DNA of 12,493 bases, from contig QBLP01000030.1 in NCBI GenBank assembly GCA_003070825.1, positions 1 through 12,493 of the forward strand. The letters run 5' to 3'. The notes under the pieces were generated by a model that was not told where the DNA came from, did no database searches, and saw nothing but the letters and a program-made list of their open reading frames with translations. Positions 6,963 to 12,493 of the stretch are shown piece after piece. Position 1 is the stretch's first letter. Each line of letters begins with the position of its first letter. The DNA is from Halanaerobium sp. (GTDB lineage: Bacteria > Bacillota > Halanaerobiia > Halanaerobiales > Halanaerobiaceae). The position numbers were made by a program, and so were the translations under genes.

Positions 6963-8720
6963 TTATTTGATAATTATACAGGAAGATGGTGGAACTTCAA
7001 TCTTGTGCAGCCCCTTTTGAAGGCTAATTTTTTTATCTGCTGTCAGCTTACCCACAGCATTATATATTCTGAGCCTTTTATTTTTCAGCTCCTCTTCCAG
7101 GTCCAGGACCAGCTCTTGATTGAGGGTGGCATTGACTATTATCAGCTCCGGCGGTAGTTTTTTCCCCGGCTTAATAACCATCTGATCATAAACAGCAATT
7201 ATCTTTTTTTCTTCATTTTCACTGCTGACTAAAGGATATAGATGCCCGGGTGAAAAAGCTTTCAGCTCTCCCTCAAGCAGAACTTCTTTATGGTCCTTCC
7301 AGAAGCTGAGCCAGAAATCAGCCACAGCCAGATGTTCCTGACTCAGTTCACTTAACTTCATCGAAAACTGAGGTACTGCAAATAGAACATTTAGCAGCTG
7401 TAAGGCTGCACTAGCTGCACAGTCATCAGGATCCCACATCAGCATATCCGAATGAACTGCTGTTTCTCCAGCCAGGAGTCTTAAGTCAATTGTTCCAACC
7501 CTATTGGTCACTGCATCCCCGGGACAGTCATTAACTCTAAAGATGTTGCCATATTTTCGCATATAAGGTCCTATATATTTCTGCCTGAATTCGATCATAA
7601 TTTCCGGCTTGAGCTGCTGCAGCTCTTTCCTGAGATCAAACATCAGACTGTCAACTGCCTGGTCTAAAGACTCGATATCCATTTCCGGCTCAACCTTCAA
7701 CTCACTTTCTGCCTCATAAGCAAACTGATCTATAAAATCTAATTTAAGCCCATCTAAATTCCAGTCTCGAACTGCAGTTTTATAAGTCTCAATTAAATAT
7801 TCTCTAACCTCCGAATATCTTGGATCAAGCACTCCTGCTCCCCTGGACTCTGCATAAAAAAGCAGTTTATCTTTAAATCTCAGCCAGGCTTTAGAATGAA
7901 TCCCCACAAAAGGCACACTATACCAGAGTAGATATTTAAGCCCCAGTTTATGTATTTTTTCAACATGTTTTTTCATATCCGGAATTCTTGCCTCTGCAAC
8001 TTCCCAGTCACCACAGAATGCATAACCCCGATTATTATCCACTGTCTGCCAGCCATCATCAACAATAACCGCCTCACAGCCAAATTTCTTTGCCTTTTTG
8101 GCTTCTTTTTCAATCTCTGCTGCCTCTAAATCCTGATGAAAACTGTACCAGCTGGAATACATTGGTTCTTTAGCAGTTTGAGGTACCTGAGTCGGCTGAT
8201 ATCCCTCCAGACTCTGATACCAGGTAGAAATTTCTTTAATTGCCTGATAATATGGGATATCTCTACTGTCAACCCTGAGCACAGCCTGATAGCTGCTCCT
8301 CTTTTTTGAAGGCTGAGTAAAAAGAATTATCCGGCAGTTAAGCTGCCCGCTTTCTTCATTTACCCCCATTTTAAAGTTCACTGTCTCCATTGCCTCAGAA
8401 TAAGCAAGGCCCAAACGGTTCTGGTCATTCTGACTTAAAAATGAAATCACCGGGGCCAGCGAGGCCGCCTTAGCAACAAATCCATCTTCCCAGTCAGCTG
8501 CCAGTGATTTATCCCGACCTGCTCCCGGATGCCAGGCGGATTGAATATCAACAAAAGGGTAGAAAAAGGAAATGCTTACCTGAGGAAACTCAATCTCTTT
8601 TTCAGCCTCAATTGAAATTTTAAAATAATCAATCTCCTCTTTTTTTAAATGCTCGACCCCAAAATTCAGCTTTTGACTCTCAGATTCAAGCTTTAGCATT
8701 TCCGGTTCCAATTTAAACAT
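6963..8720 (-). CDS. GH36 family alpha-glycosidase (alpha-galactosidase-like)
   Basis: Retaining alpha-glycoside hydrolase of the GH36 type (about 585 aa), most often alpha-galactosidase. A beta-rich N-terminal domain covers about residues 1-185 and the (beta/alpha)8 barrel follows: YSSWYSF (188-194), VDDGWQ (220-225), LLWYSVPFVG (264-273), nucleophile Asp328 in LDGLKLDFID, acid/base Asp398 in RVNDCPGD. A small C-terminal beta domain ends the protein. There is no signal peptide, so it acts in the cytosol. I place the start at ATG 8718-8720, which overlaps the upstream gene's stop (ATGTTTAA) and suggests coupled translation. A GTG at 8757-8759 would add 13 residues but has no ribosome binding site. 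The exact sugar specificity is unsettled; in this locus an alpha-glucosyl or alpha-galactosyl glycerate-type substrate is conceivable, but that is speculation. Confidence 0.85.
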   Translation of the reverse strand: MFKLEPEMLKLESESQKLNFGVEHLKKEEIDYFKISIEAEKEIEFPQVSISFFYPFVDIQSAWHPGAGRDKSLAADWEDGFVAKAASLAPVISFLSQNDQNRLGLAYSEAMETVNFKMGVNEESGQLNCRIILFTQPSKKRSSYQAVLRVDSRDIPYYQAIKEISTWYQSLEGYQPTQVPQTAKEPMYSSWYSFHQDLEAAEIEKEAKKAKKFGCEAVIVDDGWQTVDNNRGYAFCGDWEVAEARIPDMKKHVEKIHKLGLKYLLWYSVPFVGIHSKAWLRFKDKLLFYAESRGAGVLDPRYSEVREYLIETYKTAVRDWNLDGLKLDFIDQFAYEAESELKVEPEMDIESLDQAVDSLMFDLRKELQQLKPEIMIEFRQKYIGPYMRKYGNIFRVNDCPGDAVTNRVGTIDLRLLAGETAVHSDMLMWDPDDCAASAALQLLNVLFAVPQFSMKLSELSQEHLAVADFWLSFWKDHKEVLLEGELKAFSPGHLYPLVSSENEEKKIIAVYDQMVIKPGKKLPPELIIVNATLNQELVLDLEEELKNKRLRIYNAVGKLTADKKISLQKGLHKIEVPPSSCIIIK

Positions 8721-9708
8721 TTTGTTCAGCCCGCTTTTTGTTATTTTCTTTAATTTCACTGATCAGTTTAATAGCCTTTAAGCCTTCACTGATCGGTACC
8801 CGAGCCTCTCTATTTTCCAGTACGGCATCGATAAAATCTCTGTTCTCTAAATAATAGAGGTCCTGATCAGAATCAAATACTTCTCTTTCAACTTCTGCTC
8901 CCTGGTGATATTTAAATACCGACTTTTCTATGTTTTCAAAGTTAACTGTTAAATTCTCACAGATTACTGTCAGCTCTTTATTCCAGCTGCCGGGTACTGC
9001 ACAGTTAGAGCCGGCAATACTGCCCAGCGCTCCTGATTTAAAGTGAATTAAAGAAAGGCTGTTGTCTTCAATTGTGTATCCCTCAGTCTCTCGGTGACAG
9101 ACATTTGTCAGTATTCCTTCTGCACTCTGATAATCTCCAAATAAGAAAAGGGCCAGATCATAGAGGTGAATAATCTGTTCATAAATCTGACCTCCAGAAA
9201 GCTCCTGCTGCCTCCACCAGTTTGAATGAAGGGAGTTGCAGAAATAATGACCCTGCAGCAGAGCCTGCTTGCCGGCCTGACCGTTATCTATTAACTCTTT
9301 AAGTCTCTGAATCCCTGCAGCAAAGCGGTAGTGATAGCCGACCTGAGAGATAACTTCTGCTTCTTTCACGGCCTCAATCATTGATCTGGCCCGACTCTCA
9401 TTGATGGCAATCGGTTTTTCAATAAAAATATTTATGCCTTTAGCCGCTGCTTTTTCCAGCTCTCCCTGATGGGCAGCTGGCGGCAGACTGATATAGAGCA
9501 GGTCTAAATCTTTTTCAGCCAGCATCTGTTCAAAATCAGAATAGGCATCTGCTTTTTCAAACTGCAGCCTCTTTATCAAATCAGCAGCCGACTTTTTGTG
9601 GCGGGAATTAACTGCTGTGATTTCAACTTCTGCCATATCACGCAGAATTTCAGCATGAATCCGAGCCATTTCACCAGCGCCTAAAAATCCAACTTTTAAT
9701 TTTTTCAT
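8713..9708 (-). CDS. Gfo/Idh/MocA family oxidoreductase (YcjS-like)
   Basis: NAD(P)-dependent sugar oxidoreductase, cytosolic, 331 aa (typical length). The N-terminal Rossmann fold opens with VGFLGAGEMARIHAE (6-20). The family EKP motif is at 97-99 and supplies the catalytic lysine. The C-terminal alpha/beta domain has the substrate-site sequence GGQIYEQIIHLYDL, with His181 and Asp184 in the usual H-x-x-D arrangement. The ATG at 9706-9708 is 22 nt after the MDR gene and has only a distant GGGG, so translation may be coupled. The order phosphorylase, MDR dehydrogenase, Gfo/Idh/MocA mirrors the gene content of the E. coli ycj cluster, in which YcjS oxidises C3 of D-glucosides. A C3 dehydrogenase role here is therefore inferred. 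The family also contains inositol and other sugar dehydrogenases, so the substrate is open. Confidence 0.88.
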   Translation of the reverse strand: MKKLKVGFLGAGEMARIHAEILRDMAEVEITAVNSRHKKSAADLIKRLQFEKADAYSDFEQMLAEKDLDLLYISLPPAAHQGELEKAAAKGINIFIEKPIAINESRARSMIEAVKEAEVISQVGYHYRFAAGIQRLKELIDNGQAGKQALLQGHYFCNSLHSNWWRQQELSGGQIYEQIIHLYDLALFLFGDYQSAEGILTNVCHRETEGYTIEDNSLSLIHFKSGALGSIAGSNCAVPGSWNKELTVICENLTVNFENIEKSVFKYHQGAEVEREVFDSDQDLYYLENRDFIDAVLENREARVPISEGLKAIKLISEIKENNKKRAEQNV

Positions 9709-9730
9709 AATTGCTTTCTCAGCCCCTTAA

Positions 9731-10771
9731 TTAATCAAATTTAAGTACTGTCTGTAGTGCATTATCCGGATTCTGATCAAGCATTTTAAATAATTTTTCT
9801 GCATCTTTAAAATCTTCCATATGGCTGATCAGCCCTTTTAAATCAATCTTTTTAGACTGCTGGAGATCCATTATTGTCTGATTTAAGCGCAGGCGGTCCC
9901 AGCGATAGCTGAGCTCCGGTCTGACTCCTGAAATCTGAGAACAGATCAGCTGAATTCGGTTATGGTGAAATTCTTCGCCTAAATCTAAGCCCTGAGAGTT
10001 GCCGGCAAAAAAACCGGAAGCAATTGTCTTTCCGGAATAAGTGGTAGCTTTAATTGCCTGATGAAGTGCTTTTAGGGAACCTGAAATTTCAATGCTCAGA
10101 TCTGCCCCTCGACCTGCTGTCAGTTTTTTTATTTCTTTGGCTGCTTCAACTTCAGCCGGGTTGAGCACAATATCTGCTCCCATTTTTTTAGCTATCTCCA
10201 GCCGCTCCGGATTTAAGTCAAGTGCAATTACTTTGGCTCCATTTAATTTGGCCAGCTGAGATACGATCTGACCCGGTACTCCCTGACCAAAAACTGCTGC
10301 AGTTTCGCCAACATGGATATCTGCATCTAAAATTGCATTTAAGGCAATTGAGCCAATGTGAGAGAAAATCCCATAAATCGGATCAGCAGTCTCCGGCAAC
10401 CGGTGCACAGCAGCAAAGTCTTCATTTAAAACTGCTGTTGTTCGGTGGCCCCAGGTACCGTAAACTATATCACCGATTTCAACTCTATCAACTTCAGCCC
10501 CAATTTCGATAACTTTACCAACTTCTTCATAACCCCAGTTTGTAATTGGATAACTGCTTTCTTCATTTACCTTATCTTCAAAAATCCTTAAGTCTGAATT
10601 CCAGCTTTTATTTAGATGGGGATTAAAACCTCGATATGAAGTTAGCTCTGTTCCAGCACTGATTCCAGAATAAAGAGTTTTAACCCTCACTTCATCCGCT
10701 TTAAGCGGCTCTTCTTCATATTCTCTAAATTCGAGCTTTCCCGGCTCAACTAAAGCCAATACTTTTCCCAT
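9731..10771 (-). CDS. MDR-superfamily (zinc-alcohol-dehydrogenase-like) sugar dehydrogenase, YcjQ-like
   Basis: Medium-chain dehydrogenase/reductase, 346 aa, cytosolic. It has the GroES-like catalytic domain (about 1-150) with GISAGTE at 37-42+ and the cofactor domain with FGQGVPGQ (161-168). Asp185 in IALDLNPER suggests NAD rather than NADP. It lacks the usual zinc ligands: Ser38 replaces the catalytic cysteine, Tyr81 replaces His of the GHE motif (GYEEVG), and the four-cysteine structural loop is absent; Cys277 is the only cysteine. The same branch includes the E. coli D-guloside 3-dehydrogenase YcjQ and BchC-like proteins, as judged by eye. The start is ATG at 10769-10771, 6 nt after the phosphorylase stop, with GGGGG 9 nt upstream lying inside the phosphorylase's last codons. 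This indicates a tight operon. A sugar or glycoside C3-oxidoreductase role is inferred from context. Confidence 0.87.
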   Translation of the reverse strand: MGKVLALVEPGKLEFREYEEEPLKADEVRVKTLYSGISAGTELTSYRGFNPHLNKSWNSDLRIFEDKVNEESSYPITNWGYEEVGKVIEIGAEVDRVEIGDIVYGTWGHRTTAVLNEDFAAVHRLPETADPIYGIFSHIGSIALNAILDADIHVGETAAVFGQGVPGQIVSQLAKLNGAKVIALDLNPERLEIAKKMGADIVLNPAEVEAAKEIKKLTAGRGADLSIEISGSLKALHQAIKATTYSGKTIASGFFAGNSQGLDLGEEFHHNRIQLICSQISGVRPELSYRWDRLRLNQTIMDLQQSKKIDLKGLISHMEDFKDAEKLFKMLDQNPDNALQTVLKFD

Positions 10772-10777
10772 AATTAA

Positions 10778-12472
10778 TTACCCCCTGGCTTTTAACCATA
10801 TATTTTGATAAGGTTCTAATTTTAGACTCAAACTTCCATTTTCAATTCGATAATTATTCCCCGAAATTATATCTCCTAACTGACTTCCATTTTCGGCTTT
10901 AAATAAATCTGCTTTAAGCTCTATGTCAACTGCTTCAGCTGAAACATTTGTCAAAGCTGTGATTTTATGCTCTGCCTGTCCCCGCTGCACTGCAAATAGC
11001 CTCCGGTCAAGCTCCAGTATTTTCTGTGGACTGGCAGGCGCAAAAGCCTGATTTTTCTTTCTCAGCTTTAATAAATTTCGGTAGCTGTCAAAGACCCGCT
11101 GTCTAAATGATCCCTCTTTCTTTAATTCTGCCAGAAGCTCGTCTCTGTCTAACTTTTCCCGGTTAATTCTTCTATTTTCCCCACTCTCTTCTACACCCTT
11201 TTGATAATTTTCTGAACCGAGCAGAGAGTGCAGATAGATTCCCGGTACTCCCTGCAGAGCCAGCATAATTACCTGTGAGGACATAAACTGTTTAACCTGT
11301 GTTCTTAAATCTTCACTTTGATCTCTGACTGCATCTACATAGCTGACATTTAACTCATAGGGGCTTTTTGAACCATCAGAATTGGTCTTATAGGAGACAA
11401 GTCCTCCTTTTGCTTTGACCTTGCTAACTACTTTTTCAATCTCCTTTTCACTTAAAATTCCCTCAACCGGCCTTAAGCCAACTCCATCATGTGAGGCGAG
11501 AAAGTTAAAAAAGTAATTACCTTCTTCCAGCTCTTCTAGAGAATCTGCCCACTCTGTCAGCTTTGCCGCATCTCCTTCTAAAAAGCTGTAGAGCACAAGT
11601 GGAGGCAGGGTGAAGTTATAGACCATATCAGCCTCATCAACATCATCCCCAAAATAACTCACATTTTCCTCGTGCGGAACATTGGTTTCAGTTAAAATTA
11701 GGGTTTCTGGAGCAGCAAGCTTAAAGATTTCTTTAAACAGCTGGATTACCTTATGAGTTTCTGGTAGGTGAATACAGCTTGTACCGAGCTCCTTCCAGAG
11801 GTAGGCAATTGCATCCAGGCGGATAATCTCTGCCCCCTGTGCAGCATAAAATAAGAGCACATCTATAATGTCGAGCATTAAATCTGTTGACTGATAATTA
11901 AGATCAATCTGATCAGGACTGAAAGTTGTCCAGACATGTTTTTCCCCGTCTCTTGTTTCCACCTCAGTTAAAAGCGGTTTGGCTCTCGGTCTGGTTACCT
12001 TAGAATAATCAAGCTCCGGATCTGCCTCAATAAAATAATCCTGATACTTACCCTGCTGTTTTTTGTATTTTTCAAACCACTCACTTTCTGCAGAAATGTG
12101 ATTGATTACTGCATCAAACATTAAAGAAAAGTTGGCTCTGATATCCTCTACATCTGACCACTGTCCAAAGTCAGGATTTACCTCCTTATAATCAATAACC
12201 GAAAAACCATCATCAGATGAATAGGGAAAGAAAGGCAGAATGTGGACTGTGCTGATGCTATCTTTTAAGTTATTTGCAAAAAAGTCATTTAAGGTCTGCA
12301 GTGGAGCCTCAGCTTCAGCCTGAATATGATCTCCATAGCAGATCACAACACTGTCTTTTTCACTCAACCTGGCTGAATTTTGCTCTTGATTTCTTAATTC
12401 TGGATGCTTTTTAGCAAAATCAAGAATAAATTTTTCTAATTCAGGATAAAATTCTTCTGCAGTCTTTTGGTC
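10778..12472 (-). CDS. GH13_18 glycoside phosphorylase, probable glucosylglycerate phosphorylase (5' end missing)
   Basis: Predicted retaining phosphorylase cleaving 2-O-alpha-glucosyl-D-glycerate with phosphate to alpha-glucose-1-phosphate and D-glycerate. The 564 visible residues carry the GH13 core: PFFPYSSDDGFSVIDY (about 80-95), nucleophile Asp220 in IIRLDA, acid/base Glu262 in TETNVPHEEN, and stabiliser Asp329 in ASHDG (numbered from the first genomic residue). Length (sucrose phosphorylases are nearer 490-500) and the stretches TRPRAKPLLT, GTSCIHLPETH and ETNVPHEENVSYFG resemble E. coli YcjM rather than classical sucrose phosphorylase. Sucrose-6'-phosphate and glucosylglycerol phosphorylases are the main alternatives; nearby glycerate genes favour glucosylglycerate. 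The frame continues five codons into adapter sequence (MYKRQ), so the true start and probably some 10 or so native residues are lost. It is the first visible gene of a tight unit; regulators and promoter lie off the contig. Confidence 0.85.
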   Translation of the reverse strand, partial: DQKTAEEFYPELEKFILDFAKKHPELRNQEQNSARLSEKDSVVICYGDHIQAEAEAPLQTLNDFFANNLKDSISTVHILPFFPYSSDDGFSVIDYKEVNPDFGQWSDVEDIRANFSLMFDAVINHISAESEWFEKYKKQQGKYQDYFIEADPELDYSKVTRPRAKPLLTEVETRDGEKHVWTTFSPDQIDLNYQSTDLMLDIIDVLLFYAAQGAEIIRLDAIAYLWKELGTSCIHLPETHKVIQLFKEIFKLAAPETLILTETNVPHEENVSYFGDDVDEADMVYNFTLPPLVLYSFLEGDAAKLTEWADSLEELEEGNYFFNFLASHDGVGLRPVEGILSEKEIEKVVSKVKAKGGLVSYKTNSDGSKSPYELNVSYVDAVRDQSEDLRTQVKQFMSSQVIMLALQGVPGIYLHSLLGSENYQKGVEESGENRRINREKLDRDELLAELKKEGSFRQRVFDSYRNLLKLRKKNQAFAPASPQKILELDRRLFAVQRGQAEHKITALTNVSAEAVDIELKADLFKAENGSQLGDIISGNNYRIENGSLSLKLEPYQNIWLKARG

Positions 12473-12493
12473 CTGTCTCTTATACACATCTGA
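12473..12493. other. Sequencing-adapter remnant (Nextera/Tn5 mosaic end)
   Basis: The terminal bases begin CTGTCTCTTATACACATCT, the 19-bp Tn5 mosaic end used in Nextera libraries, and continue GA, as in the read-1 adapter. On the minus strand they encode MYKRQ from a GTG, a well-known artefact at contig ends. The true genomic sequence ends at about 12472. Confidence 0.97.

Noticed and set aside
8721..8759. Upstream GTG start for the GH36 gene (13 extra residues)
   Set aside because: No ribosome binding site precedes GTG at 8757-8759, and the extra stretch only reads the end of the upstream gene in another frame; ATG at 8718-8720 overlaps the stop codon as in coupled genes.
10222..10512. Plus-strand open frame of 96 codons
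   Set aside because: It lies wholly inside the MDR dehydrogenase gene, antisense, with a low-complexity Q/L/H-rich product and no recognisable domain.
12473..12493. Tn5 mosaic end suggesting a real transposon boundary
   Set aside because: The match is exactly the 19-bp engineered mosaic end plus adapter bases and stops at the contig edge, with no transposase or target duplication; library adapter is the simpler explanation.

Overview
Organism and overall character: the window is AT-rich, gene-dense DNA with strong purine-rich ribosome binding sites (GGAGG, AAAGGGGG), some TTG and GTG starts, and every supported gene on the minus strand. This suggests a low-GC Firmicute. The gene content and protein style recall anaerobic halophiles of the Halanaerobium type, but that placement is an impression and not a computed result. 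The last 21 bases (12473-12493) are not genomic. They match the Nextera/Tn5 mosaic-end adapter read inward, so the right edge is a contig end and the gene there lacks its true N-terminus.

Layout, in the direction of transcription (right to left). Unit A (12472-6963): a GH13_18 glycoside phosphorylase of the glucosylglycerate phosphorylase type (5' truncated), an MDR dehydrogenase like E. coli YcjQ, a Gfo/Idh/MocA oxidoreductase like YcjS, and a GH36 alpha-glycosidase. These are tightly packed and end at a long hairpin terminator (6898-6950). Unit B (6849-5878): a D-2-hydroxyacid dehydrogenase of the glycerate dehydrogenase/hydroxypyruvate reductase type. Unit C (5761-3236): glycerate kinase and a GntP-family permease, with an extended -10 promoter candidate in front and a clear terminator (3172-3215) behind. 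Unit D (2973-279): an MFS transporter and a MATE efflux transporter. A small membrane ORF (197-6) with its own promoter candidate lies at the left edge.

How the genes could work together: a glucosylglycerate phosphorylase yields alpha-glucose-1-phosphate and D-glycerate. Glycerate kinase would send glycerate to 2-phosphoglycerate, the hydroxyacid dehydrogenase would interconvert glycerate and hydroxypyruvate, and GntP could import a small hydroxyacid such as glycerate. The two further dehydrogenases and the GH36 enzyme suggest oxidoreductive remodelling or hydrolysis of related alpha-glycosides before phosphorolysis. The window therefore reads as a compatible-solute (glucosylglycerate-type) catabolic locus with some parts of the E. 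coli ycj cluster plus a GH36 enzyme and a dedicated glycerate branch. The MFS and MATE genes have no visible link to this pathway.

No tRNA, rRNA, CRISPR array, insertion sequence or origin was seen. The largest gene-free stretch is 2974-3235.
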